From Gp6-AA40 sp963772955 (GTDB lineage: Bacteria; Acidobacteriota; Vicinamibacteria; Vicinamibacterales; UBA2999), in NCBI GenBank assembly GCA_963772955.1, contig CAVYZF010000010.1:248001-312000 (forward strand): DNA of 64,000 nt. Direction: 5' to 3'. Every line of letters begins with the position of its first letter. The stretch's first letter is position 1. Of the stretch, positions 43,135 through 52,039 are shown one piece after another. The notes under the pieces are model-generated. The model saw only the letters and a program-made list of their open reading frames with translations, did no database searches and was not told the origin of the DNA. The position numbers were made by a program, and so were the translations under genes.

Positions 43135-43932
43135 ATGCGCGACTGCAATCGAAACACTCGTTGGTGGGTTCTAGCTTGTGCCGCCTCTGTCGCGGCACTC
43201 GCAGTCGCAGCGCCGGTGGGAGTGAGGGCGCAAGGCCAGGAGCCGCGCCCGCCAGAGGCACAGGCGACTGCGGACCAACCTCAACCACAGCAGCCGTCCG
43301 CAGGCCAAGTCCTTCAACCAGCTGGTCCAGTTGTGGGGGAAAGCGAATGGACTGTCTGGACGAGCGGCCGTTACCGCATCACGCCTGGCGATGTGATCGA
43401 GTTGCGGTTCCCGTTCGTGCCCGAACTCGATCAGACGTTGTCCGTCCAGCCTGATGGCTACGTGACGCTGAGGGAGGCCGGCGATTTGCGGGTGCAGGGA
43501 CGCACGCTTCCGCAGCTTCGGGCCGACGTCACCGAGGCCTACATGCCCTTTGTTCGCGACCCCGTGTTCACTGCGGTGCTCAAGGAATTCGAGAAGCCGT
43601 ACTTCGTGGCTGCTGGTGAGGTCAGCAAACCCGGCCGGTACGAGCTCCGCGGCGCGACAACGCTCACGCAGGCGATCGCGTATGCGGGTGGCGGCACCAA
43701 AAACGCGAAAATGTCGGAGGTCGTGATCTTTCGTCCATTCACGGAGGACGCGGTGTCGGTCAAGCAGATCGACGTTAAGGCGATGTTCGACAAGCGCGAC
43801 CTCAGCGAGGACCCTCTGCTCCGCCCCGGCGACACGATCTTCCTCTCGAAGAGTGCGCTCGGCAAAATGGAGCCGGTGTTGTCGAAGATCTCACTCGGGA
43901 TTTACTTCAATCCGTTCCAGTTCATTCACTGA
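43135..43932 (+). CDS. Outer-membrane polysaccharide export protein (Wza/GumB-like)
   Basis: 265 residues from ATG 43135 after a ggag site. The signal peptide ends near V-R-A-Q. A poly-Pro/Gln linker precedes the export domain: Y-R-I-T-P-G-D-V-I-E-L-R-F near residue 82, V-Q-P-D-G-Y-V-T-L, and an SLBB-like segment V-A-G-E-V-S-K-P-G-R-Y-E-L. The protein forms the outer-membrane exit of Wzx/Wzy systems. It is the first gene of the operon and follows a CRP-type operator. The long C-terminal part is slightly shorter than Wza, suggesting the GumB type. Confidence 0.86.
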   Translation: MRDCNRNTRWWVLACAASVAALAVAAPVGVRAQGQEPRPPEAQATADQPQPQQPSAGQVLQPAGPVVGESEWTVWTSGRYRITPGDVIELRFPFVPELDQTLSVQPDGYVTLREAGDLRVQGRTLPQLRADVTEAYMPFVRDPVFTAVLKEFEKPYFVAAGEVSKPGRYELRGATTLTQAIAYAGGGTKNAKMSEVVIFRPFTEDAVSVKQIDVKAMFDKRDLSEDPLLRPGDTIFLSKSALGKMEPVLSKISLGIYFNPFQFIH

Positions 43933-43985
43933 ACTCGTCTGACGAGGTCACGACCGAAGTTGACAGCAGACATACGAGGTAACGC

Positions 43986-45515
43986 GTGGAAACCCCAGTG
44001 ACGAATTGGCACCGTGTGTACACACTTCGTGACTTCAGCGGGGTCCTGTTTCGCCAGGCCACGGCGCTGGTGGTCTGCTTCCTTCTCATCGTCACGGTCG
44101 TTGTCGCTTGCGTAGCGCTGATCCCTGAACGTTACGAGTCCGAGATGCGGATCCTCGTCAAACACGAGCGCGCCGACTCAGTGATCACGAGCTCACCGGG
44201 GTCCGATCGTGCGCTTCCTCCGGATGTCACCGAGCAGGAGGTGAATTCGGAAATTGAATTGCTTCAAGGACCCGATCTCCTCGCGCAGGTTGTTCAGGCG
44301 ACTGGCCTCGTCGGCCGCGCCGACGAGAGCAATTGGGACCGCATTCGACAAGCGATTGGGCTGGCGCACCGAGCCACCACTCCAACGGCTGCCGTTGACA
44401 GGGCCACGTCACAGGCGGTGCAAGAGCTGCGTGCCAACCTGCAGGTGACGCCCGTTAAGCGGACGTGGATGATCTCAATCAAGTACTCGTCTCCCGACCC
44501 TAAGCTCTCCAAGGAGGTCCTCGAGACGCTATCGCGCCTCTACCTGGAGAAACACCTGGCAGTTCGCCGCACCCCGGGTGCGCGCCAGTTCTTCGTCGAG
44601 CAGGCGGCGCAGTCGGCTCAGGAGCTTGAGTCGGTTCAGACTGAGCTCCAAGCGTTCGGAGCGCGGCACGGCACCGTAGCGGCTGCCGAGGAGAAAACGG
44701 CGGTCCTCGCGAAAGTCGCGGAATTCGAAAGCCTGGGCCGACAAACAGATGCCGCACTGGCGGAGGCTGGTGCTCGGCTGACGGCTCTGCAGCTTGAACG
44801 TGCGCGGACCCCTGACCGGCACACGGCTGGCATAACGACGGGTGATGCCACGGGGTTCACTCAGGAAATGCAATCCAGGATTGCCACTCTTGAGCTGAAG
44901 CGCACAGAGCTCCTGCAGAAGTTCACGCCGCAGTACCGCCTGGTCGTCGAGCTTGATCAGCAGATTGCGCAGCTCCGGTCGACGCTCGCGGATGCGCGCA
45001 CGTCGCAATTGAAGCAAGAGACGACTGAAGAGAACCCGACCATGCGATGGCTGGAGAACGAGATCGCCCGGGTTCGTACCGAGCATTCGGCCCTGTGGGC
45101 TAAGAGCAAGGCGCTTCAATCGGCATTGCAGAAGTACCGCGCGGAGGCGCAGTTGCTGGATACCGCGGAACTCGAGCAGTCGGAGTTGCTGCTTCAAATG
45201 AAGGCCGCCCAGGAGAAGTACGTGCTGTATCAACGGAAAGAGGAAGAAGCCCGCATCTCGGACGCCCTGGATCACACACGCATTTCCAACGTCGCCGTTG
45301 TCCAGGCCGCAGCGGTGCCTTTCGAGCCGCTGCCGCGTCGCGCCGCGATGTGGTTGGGCCTCGGCGTCCTGATGGCGTTCGTGCTCGCAATCGGTGTGGC
45401 GCTGATCAAGGACGTCATCTCTGCGTCGGTGCGGATCCGAACCCCGGACGAATTGCAAACGACGCTCGTCGATGTTCCAGTGCTTGCCACGGTGCCCGCC
45501 GCCGCCCGTCGGTGA
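43986..45515 (+). CDS. Chain-length regulator Wzz/GumC-like
   Basis: 509 residues. Two membrane helices bracket the protein: about residues 27-50 (L-V-V-C-F-L-L-I-V-T-V-V-V) and about 448-470 (W-L-G-L-G-V-L-M-A-F-V). The periplasmic part begins Y-E-S-E-M-R-I-L-V-K and has long coiled coils between (R-I-A-T-L-E-L-K-R-T-E-L-L-Q-K-F). It sets polymer chain length and couples polymerisation to export. No tyrosine-kinase domain is attached; the separate CpsD-like gene follows 33 nt downstream, as in split Gram-negative and Gram-positive systems. Confidence 0.87.
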   Translation: METPVTNWHRVYTLRDFSGVLFRQATALVVCFLLIVTVVVACVALIPERYESEMRILVKHERADSVITSSPGSDRALPPDVTEQEVNSEIELLQGPDLLAQVVQATGLVGRADESNWDRIRQAIGLAHRATTPTAAVDRATSQAVQELRANLQVTPVKRTWMISIKYSSPDPKLSKEVLETLSRLYLEKHLAVRRTPGARQFFVEQAAQSAQELESVQTELQAFGARHGTVAAAEEKTAVLAKVAEFESLGRQTDAALAEAGARLTALQLERARTPDRHTAGITTGDATGFTQEMQSRIATLELKRTELLQKFTPQYRLVVELDQQIAQLRSTLADARTSQLKQETTEENPTMRWLENEIARVRTEHSALWAKSKALQSALQKYRAEAQLLDTAELEQSELLLQMKAAQEKYVLYQRKEEEARISDALDHTRISNVAVVQAAAVPFEPLPRRAAMWLGLGVLMAFVLAIGVALIKDVISASVRIRTPDELQTTLVDVPVLATVPAAARR

Positions 45516-45548
45516 TAACGCCTGCCCCCTTGAGAGCGAGATGATGCG

Positions 45549-46407
45549 ATGAGTGACGTGCTGCAACTATCAGGTGCGCCCGGGTGGACCACCGTCGAGA
45601 ACAGCGCCAATGCGGGCCGACTGTCCGGTGCATCGGCTCGGACGAGCGAATCCGATCGAGATGGGTTCTCGGACGCCGCGGAGGGCAGTCACAATCCTGA
45701 AGCGAACGAAGCGCCCCCCACCGCCTCCGTCGCAGAGAAACTGGGCCGACGGCATTCGGCCGCGACACCCTATCTGCAGTACTTGGCCAAGCTCGTCGAA
45801 CGAGTTTTCCTGACGCACGATCGCGTGCGGCGATCCGATCCGGTCGGTCGTGTTCGCCGGGGTCGACACCCGTCGTGATTGTGCCCTCCTCCCGGCCGCC
45901 GCCGCCGAACTGCTGGCACCCAGGGTGAATGGGCGCGTCTGCCTCGTGGATGCCAACGTAGTGAATCCCTCGCTTCACGACTGCTACGGGGTGTCGAACG
46001 ACATCGGTTTACTCGACGCGCTGCGTGGCACAGGACCCGTTCGCAGTTACGCGCGCCGGCTCATTCAGGGACATGAGAGTTCGCTCTGGCTGCTGACGCT
46101 CGGCACATCGCGCAACAGTGGTGAGCTGCAGGTGACATCGGAGAGCGTGCAGGCGCGCATGCGGGACCTGATAGCGGGGTTCGACTACGTTGTCGTGGCC
46201 GGCCCCTCTCTTACCGAGCATCCCGCTGCCGCCGCGCTCGGCGCACAAGTCGATGGCATCGTGCTGATCGTGGAAGCGTCAGTTAGTCGGCGGCGCGCCG
46301 TTCGATCTTGTGCTCACGCAGTGCGGTCGGCCGGCGGGCGCGTGCTTGGCACGGTGTTGAGCAACCGCACCTTCCCGACTCCCGAGGCGATCTATCGGCT
46401 GTTATAG
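45549..46407 (+). CDS. CpsD/BY-kinase-like ATPase without a P-loop, one frameshift
   Basis: The gene follows the Wzz-like gene and resembles the cytoplasmic tyrosine-kinase partner of Wzz. A +1 base near 45,828 separates a 95-residue N-terminal part from the rest. In the second frame, V-V-F-A-G-V-D-T-R-R-D-C-A-L-L occupies the Walker A position but lacks the G-K-T/S. The Walker A'-like strand C-L-V-D-A-N-V-V-N-P-S-L-H and the G-L-L-D-A-L after it are clear. A later strand, D-Y-V-V-V-A-G-P-S, is also present. It thus looks like a pseudo-kinase that may only scaffold. The C-terminus has no tyrosine cluster. Confidence 0.7.
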
Positions 46408-46447
46408 GTGTCGTGAACTCGATCCTGGTTCGTTAGTTACTGTTCTT

Positions 46448-47983
46448 ATGTCACGCGGCACCACTCCCGTTCGCCTCCCCGGCTCTGAGCTCGCCGGCCC
46501 CACCGCAACGCTCGACGCGATGCAGGCCATGGGCGCGATGATCGCGCGTACGGCGGCGCCCCGGCCGATCCCGGCCGGCGGGTTGGTCGCGGCGTGCGAC
46601 GTTATCGTGGTGCTCGTGATCTTCTTCGCGATGTTCATCGGGATCAGTGCTGATCGGATGCCGGATGGTCTGGACGCGTTCCTGTCGCTGCGCATCACGG
46701 TACGGAACGTTCTCCTCATCGCGTGCTTCGCATCGGGCATTCTTCTCGTCCTGCGATGGGTCGGGCTCTATGACGCCTCACGAGTGCGGCACTGGCAGGA
46801 CGAAGTCCGACGCATTCTGGTCGCCACCGTCCCGATCAGTGGGATGGCCGCCCTCGTGCCGCTGGCCGGCCACACGCAGGGCCCCCTGGACCCGACATCG
46901 CTCCTGATGTTTACGGGCGGAGTGTTTTTTGCCCTCGTGGCGGTGCGGAGGGTACGCGCACGGCTGGCACGCGGTCCACAGCGGCGTCGCGTGATCATCG
47001 TAGGCACGGGGCCGCGGGCGCTTCGCATCTACCGTGAACTGTGCTCCGATATCCTGACGCCCTACAGCGTTCTTGGCTTCGTCGACTCACCCGACGCCAT
47101 CGCGAAGGCGAGCGGCACTTTCATCGCGCGGCGCACACTTGGGGCACTTGAAGACCTCGAGCGGGTGCTCGTCGGCGAGCACGTCGACGAGGTTCACATC
47201 GGACTGCCGGTCAAATCGCAGTACGCGGAGATCCAGAACACGATCCGGATCTGCGAGCACCTCGGTGTAAAGGCGCTCTACCAGGCCGATATCGTCGATA
47301 CGGTACTAGCCAAACCGCGCATGCAAGGTGCGACGACTGCCTCGACGCCTCAGGTGCAACTGCAGATGGCTCCTGAGGGCGTACTCGTCATCATCAAGCG
47401 CCTCGTCGATGTGCTGGGAGCCGCGGCCATTTTGAGTCTCTTCGCCCCCTTCCTGCTCCTGGCTGCGGCGGCGATCAGGCTGACGAGCGACGGGCCGGTG
47501 ATCTATGCGCAGGAGCGCTACGGACTCAACCGGCGCCGCTTCCGCATGTTCAAGTTTCGCACGATGGTACAGGATGCGGAGCGACTGCAAGCCTCGCTGG
47601 AATCACGCAACGAGGCGTCAGGGCCGGTCTTCAAGATCGCCGACGATCCGCGCATCACGCAGGTCGGCCGTTTCCTTCGGCGCAGTTCTATCGACGAGCT
47701 CCCGCAGCTCTTCAACGTGCTGCGCGGCGACATGTCACTGGTCGGACCACGCCCCTTGCCACTGCGCGACGTCAATCGCTTCACGCGCACTGGGGACTTG
47801 CGGCGTTTCAGCGTGCGGCCAGGCCTGACATGTCTTTGGCAGATCAGTGGACGCAGTGGGGTCGGCTTCGATGATTGGATCGCCTTGGATCTTCAGTACA
47901 TCGATCGCTGGTCCCTCTTCCTCGACATGCTGATCCTGGTGCGCACGGTCCCGGCCGTTGTCCGGGGCACGGGCGCGAGGTGA
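46448..47983 (+). CDS. Undecaprenyl-phosphate sugar-1-phosphate transferase (polyprenyl glycosylphosphotransferase)
   Basis: 511 residues. About four N-terminal membrane helices (residues 40-165) are followed by a Rossmann-like middle domain (I-I-V-G-T-G-P-R-A-L-R-I). A fifth helix and the catalytic domain close the protein: K-F-R-T-M-V, S-G-P-V-F-K-I-A-D-D-P-R-I-T, R-R-S-S-I-D-E-L-P-Q-L-F-N-V and S-L-V-G-P-R-P-L-P. The enzyme starts EPS repeat-unit assembly by loading the first sugar phosphate on undecaprenyl phosphate (WbaP/GumD family). Glucose or galactose phosphate is most likely, but the exact sugar cannot be told. Confidence 0.9.
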   Translation: MSRGTTPVRLPGSELAGPTATLDAMQAMGAMIARTAAPRPIPAGGLVAACDVIVVLVIFFAMFIGISADRMPDGLDAFLSLRITVRNVLLIACFASGILLVLRWVGLYDASRVRHWQDEVRRILVATVPISGMAALVPLAGHTQGPLDPTSLLMFTGGVFFALVAVRRVRARLARGPQRRRVIIVGTGPRALRIYRELCSDILTPYSVLGFVDSPDAIAKASGTFIARRTLGALEDLERVLVGEHVDEVHIGLPVKSQYAEIQNTIRICEHLGVKALYQADIVDTVLAKPRMQGATTASTPQVQLQMAPEGVLVIIKRLVDVLGAAAILSLFAPFLLLAAAAIRLTSDGPVIYAQERYGLNRRRFRMFKFRTMVQDAERLQASLESRNEASGPVFKIADDPRITQVGRFLRRSSIDELPQLFNVLRGDMSLVGPRPLPLRDVNRFTRTGDLRRFSVRPGLTCLWQISGRSGVGFDDWIALDLQYIDRWSLFLDMLILVRTVPAVVRGTGAR

Positions 47984-48034
47984 ACCCCGCGACGGGCTCA
48001 CGACGTGCAAACGGGAGCTACAGGAGTTCACTCA

Positions 48035-49045
48035 ATGACTGGAACTGTGACACCGAAGAGAGTCCTCGTGACTGGCGCTGGCGGGTTCATCGGTCACCAC
48101 CTCGTCGCGCAACTGAAGCGGGAAGGCGCCTGGGTCCGCGGCGTCGATCTCAAGTATCCGGAGTACGCCTCAACGGCCGCCGACGAATTCGAGATTCGCG
48201 ACCTGCGCGAGTGGCACCACTGTCTCGATGCGACCCAAGAGATCGACGATGTGTACGCGTTGGCGGCCGACATGGGGGGGATGGGGTTCATTTCGAGCCA
48301 CCATGCCGAGATTCTCCACAACAACCTGCTGATCAGCACACACACGCTCGACGCAGCGCGGCAGAACGGCGTCCGGCGCTACCTCTATACCTCGTCAGCG
48401 TGCATCTACCCGGAATATCGCCAGACCGACGCCAACGTCCAGCCGCTCAGGGAAGAGGATGCCTACCCTGCACAGCCACAGGACGCCTACGGCTGGGAGA
48501 AGCTGCTCACCGAGCGCCTCTGTCTGCACTACAGCGAAGACTACGGAATCGAGACACGCGTCGTCCGCTTCCACAACATCTTCGGGCCGCTCGGGACGTG
48601 GGACGGCGGTCGAGAGAAGGCGCCGGCCGCGATCTGTCGAAAGATCGCGATGGCCAAGCTGACCGGTTCGCACGAAATCGACATCTGGGGCGATGGTGAA
48701 CAGACGCGATCGTTCTGCTACATCGACGACTGCGTTGCCGGCATCCGGCGTCTGATGGAATCCGACTACAGGCAACCGCTCAATCTCGGACAGGACCGGC
48801 TCATCAGCATAAACGCCCTCGCCGACCTGGTTTCGGGGGTAGCGGGTATCACGGTCAAGAAACGGCACATACCAGGACCGCAAGGCGTGCGTGGGCGCAA
48901 CTCCGACAACTCTCGGCTTCGTGCCGTGCTGGGGTGGGAACCGGAGATCTCGCTCGAGGAGGGCATTGCGCGGACGTACGAATGGATCGAAGCACAGGTG
49001 GCAGTGGCACGGCGCGGAGAGGAGCCAGCGTATGCCACGAAATGA
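48035..49045 (+). CDS. GDP-mannose 3,5-epimerase-like NAD-dependent epimerase
   Basis: 336 residues from ATG 48035 after caggag. The Rossmann loop is V-T-G-A-G-G-F-I-G. The catalytic Y-x3-K is D-A-Y-G-W-E-K, and the serine/cysteine region is T-S-S-A-C-I-Y-P-E-Y. F-H-N-I-F-G-P-L-G-T-W, G-G-R-E-K-A-P-A-A and G-V-R-G-R-N-S-D-N match the plant GME family closely, including the substrate-binding arginine blocks. The enzyme would make GDP-L-galactose (and GDP-L-gulose) from GDP-mannose. In an EPS operon this predicts an L-galactose-type residue in the polymer. Confidence 0.82.
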   Translation: MTGTVTPKRVLVTGAGGFIGHHLVAQLKREGAWVRGVDLKYPEYASTAADEFEIRDLREWHHCLDATQEIDDVYALAADMGGMGFISSHHAEILHNNLLISTHTLDAARQNGVRRYLYTSSACIYPEYRQTDANVQPLREEDAYPAQPQDAYGWEKLLTERLCLHYSEDYGIETRVVRFHNIFGPLGTWDGGREKAPAAICRKIAMAKLTGSHEIDIWGDGEQTRSFCYIDDCVAGIRRLMESDYRQPLNLGQDRLISINALADLVSGVAGITVKKRHIPGPQGVRGRNSDNSRLRAVLGWEPEISLEEGIARTYEWIEAQVAVARRGEEPAYATK

Positions 49046-49881
49046 CGTCACCGCACCCATCCCGACGGTGGATGTTCTGGGCGTCGGTGTGAGCCCTATC
49101 AACATGGACACCGCGCTCGAGGTCATCGATCGGTGGATCACGACCGGCGCGCACCAATATGTCTGTGTTGCAGGCGTTCACGGCGTGATGGAGAGCACAG
49201 CGGGACGAGACGCTTCGACAGATTCACAACGCTGCTGGGCTCGTGACTCCTGACGGGATGCCACTCGTGTGGCTCAGTCGCCTGTACGGCTGGCGCAACA
49301 CGCGTCGCGTGTACGGTCCAGATCTGATGCTCGATCTCTGTGAGCGATCGTTGGCCACTGGGTATCGGCATTTCTTTTACGGTGGTCAAGAAGGGGTGCC
49401 CGATCGACTGTCCGATCGACTCCAGCGCCGGTTCCCTGGTCTCATCGTCGCGGGAACGTATTCCCCGCCGTTCCGTACGCCGACCGAGGAGGAAGACGAG
49501 GAGATCGTGCGTCGCATCAACGATGCGAAGCCCGACATCGTGTGGGTCGGCCTCAGTACGCCGAAGCAGGAGCATTGGATGGCGCAACATGTCGATCGAC
49601 TGGCGGCATCTGTGCTGATCGGAGTTGGGGCGGCGTTCGACTTCCACGCGGGGGTCAAGCGTCAAGCACCGCGATGGATGCAACAGAGCGGACTCGAATG
49701 GTTGTTTCGTCTCGGAAGCGAGCCGCGGCGGCTGTGGCGCCGCTACCTCGTCAACAATCCGATGTTCGTCTGGCTCATGTTTCTTCAAGTGTGGCGCGCA
49801 GCCAGCGCGTCGGCTGGAAGCAAGCAAGCCGAGGGGGAGGAGCCAGCCAGGGCCGCCCGCTCGGAGAGCGAGGTCGTGTAG
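49032..49881 (+). CDS. WecG/TagA/CpsF family glycosyltransferase (GT26), one frameshift
   Basis: The ATG at 49032 overlaps the end of the epimerase gene by 14 nt. The N-terminal part (V-D-V-L-G-V-G-V-S-P-I-N-M-D, V-C-V-A-G-V-H-G-V-M-E-S) stops out after a +1 base near 49,197. The next frame continues Q-R-D-E-T-L-R and G-L-V-T-P-D-G-M-P-L-V-W. Family blocks F-F-Y-G-G, G-L-S-T-P-K-Q-E-H-W-M, G-V-G-A-A-F-D-F-H-A-G and G-L-E-W-L-F-R-L are intact. Corrected length is about 282 residues, normal for GT26. Family members usually transfer N-acetylmannosamine(uronate). Confidence 0.85.
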
Positions 49882-50039
49882 TTCAGGCGAGGCCGGACTC
49901 AGCAGAGCAGAGCGGAGAAAGCGAGTCAGTGTTCCGCTCGCGCCACGATGTGACTTACGGGGCGAAGCTTTGCCTTGACAAGGGCCACGAGACCCGGGAT
50001 GGTTCGAGTGAGAGACACAACAGTCAAGGAGGAGTGCGC

Positions 50040-50867
50040 ATGGCGGTAAGCGCATACGACGTCGAGCGATTGCAGGAATCCTACGAGCATTCCTACTCGC
50101 GCTCCAGTCGAGTTGATTGGGAATTTCACGATACGACTGACCCGATCATGCGATATCTGCGCGATCGGCGCCTGCAGATTGCGATAGATCACCTCTGCCG
50201 AAGAACAGGGCAAACGCCCGACCAGTGGACCAGCCTGGTGGTGTGTGGTGGCGTCGGTGGCGAAGGCACGTACCTCGCCAATCGCGGATTCCGGTCCGTT
50301 GTGGTGTCTGACTTCTCCGAAAACGCACTGCAGATTTGCCGGCAACGGGATCCACGGCTCGCCACCGTGCAATTGAACGCCGAGGCGCTTGCGGTGCCCG
50401 ACAACTCGTACGACATCGTGCTCGTGCAGGACGGGCTGCATGAACTGCGTCGTCCGGTCCTCGGTCTGACCGAGATGCTCAGGGTCGCCCGCCGTGGCGT
50501 CGCGGTGATCGAGCCACACAACGGCGTCGTCGCCGGTTTATTCGGGACTGTCTGGGAGCGACACGACGACGCTGGTAGCGCGGACGATGCCGGAAAGGCG
50601 CAGAACTATGTCTTTCGGTGGAACGCGCGGTTCCTGCGCGATGTCGCTCGGAGCTACCTGCTCGATGAAGTGGCAGAGGTCGACGTGCTCCGGTTCTGGG
50701 ATCACAACGTCACCATCCGTCGCCTGGCCGAGTGCGTTGGACGAGGGCGCATCGGCCTGACTGCGGCAAAAACTACCTACGCCGCACTCGACGGTGGTCT
50801 CTGGTGGATGGGCAATGCCATGGTCGGGCTCATCCTCAAGAAGTCGAACGTGATGTCGACGACGTGA
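50040..50867 (+). CDS. Class I SAM-dependent methyltransferase
   Basis: 275 residues from ATG 50040 after a strong aaggagg site. The SAM loop is V-V-C-G-G-V-G-G-E-G-T-Y (weaker than the usual G-x-G-x-G but in place), followed by V-V-S-D-F-S and then L-A-V-P-D-N-S-Y-D-I-V-L-V-Q-D. Stretches of 50-60 residues after residue 150 are not typical of any subfamily I know. The stop overlaps the start of the next glycosyltransferase by four bases. It is expected to modify a sugar in the EPS unit. Confidence 0.8.
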   Translation: MAVSAYDVERLQESYEHSYSRSSRVDWEFHDTTDPIMRYLRDRRLQIAIDHLCRRTGQTPDQWTSLVVCGGVGGEGTYLANRGFRSVVVSDFSENALQICRQRDPRLATVQLNAEALAVPDNSYDIVLVQDGLHELRRPVLGLTEMLRVARRGVAVIEPHNGVVAGLFGTVWERHDDAGSADDAGKAQNYVFRWNARFLRDVARSYLLDEVAEVDVLRFWDHNVTIRRLAECVGRGRIGLTAAKTTYAALDGGLWWMGNAMVGLILKKSNVMSTT

Positions 50868-52036
50868 GTGCACCGGCCCAGCGGCTACGTCTCGTGCATC
50901 TCGCCAGCGGCAGCGGACCCGACGCCGCGAACGGGGTTGGGAAAGTCGTGTACCAACTCGCCAAGGCGCAAAGCGCGCTGGGTCACGAAGTCAGTGTCGT
51001 GAGCGAGCGAGGTACTCAGATGGACCAGCACGCGAACGTGGTCCATCGTTCTGCCCTGGCTCTGGCCAGGAATCGATTCGCGCGGGCGACCCGTCAGATC
51101 TCGCCGACGCTCACACGAGAGCTCCTGGCGCATCGACCGGATATCGTGCACATGCACTCGATACACGTGCCCGAGAACGTGTCTCTGGCCAGGCGCCTGC
51201 GCCACGCCAGGGTCAACTATTGCGTGACGGTGCACGGTGGTCTCTGTCGTGAAGCCCGGCAACGAGCCCGCGCCCGGAAGAAAGTCTTCTGGTGGATGGG
51301 CGAGCGTGAGTATCTCGACGGCGCGCTTTTCATCCATGCACTCACCCGTGATGAGGCTCACGACATCAAGTCCCACGGCCTGAAGAGGGAAGTGATCGTG
51401 GCCCCTAATGGAATCGATCCTGATTCGCTGCCATCGGCAACCAATCCCAACGCGCTCTATGCGCTCGCTCCAGAGTTGACCGGACGTCGCGTATTCGTGT
51501 TCATGGGGCGCATCGCGTTGTCGCAAAAGGGGTTGGACCTTCTAATACAGGGTCTTTCGTTCGCCAACGTGCCCGACTCACGTCTGGTTGTCCTCGGTCC
51601 AGACTGGAGGAATGGCCGCGCGTTACTCGAGCATCAGGTCGACAAACTCGGGCTGCGTCGGCAGGTGCTATTCGTCGATGGACAGACGCCGCAACGATGT
51701 GCGGACCTCGTCGCGGGCGCCAACGTGTTCGTTCACACGTCGCGCTGGGAAGGCATGCCGCTCGCGGTACTCGAGGCGGCGGCCTGGCAGAAGCCATGCC
51801 TGCTGACGCGAATGGCCGATCCGGACGGCACAATCAGTCGCGGCGGCGGCGCCATCGTCGTCGATGCCACACCAGAAAGCATCGCCCAGGGTCTCCGGAT
51901 CCTCTCCACGCTCGATGGGCGACAGCTCACGGAAATGGGGATTCGAGCGCGGTCGACGGTCGTCAGTCAGTTCAAATGGAGCCTGACTGCACAGACACTA
52001 CTCGAGGCATATCGCCGTGAGGTACGGATTGGATAA
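50864..52036 (+). CDS. Family 4 glycosyltransferase
   Basis: 390 residues from GTG 50864, which overlaps the methyltransferase stop (GTGA). GT-B landmarks are N-G-V-G-K-V-V-Y-Q-L near the start, D-I-V-H-M-H-S-I-H-V-P near residue 90, F-V-F-M-G-R-I-A-L-S-Q-K-G-L-D near residue 210, and T-S-R-W-E-G-M-P-L-A-V-L-E-A near residue 290 (E-x7-E region). It transfers a nucleotide-activated sugar onto the lipid-linked repeat unit. Donor is unknown. Confidence 0.87.
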   Translation: MSAPAQRLRLVHLASGSGPDAANGVGKVVYQLAKAQSALGHEVSVVSERGTQMDQHANVVHRSALALARNRFARATRQISPTLTRELLAHRPDIVHMHSIHVPENVSLARRLRHARVNYCVTVHGGLCREARQRARARKKVFWWMGEREYLDGALFIHALTRDEAHDIKSHGLKREVIVAPNGIDPDSLPSATNPNALYALAPELTGRRVFVFMGRIALSQKGLDLLIQGLSFANVPDSRLVVLGPDWRNGRALLEHQVDKLGLRRQVLFVDGQTPQRCADLVAGANVFVHTSRWEGMPLAVLEAAAWQKPCLLTRMADPDGTISRGGGAIVVDATPESIAQGLRILSTLDGRQLTEMGIRARSTVVSQFKWSLTAQTLLEAYRREVRIG

Positions 52037-52039
52037 CGG

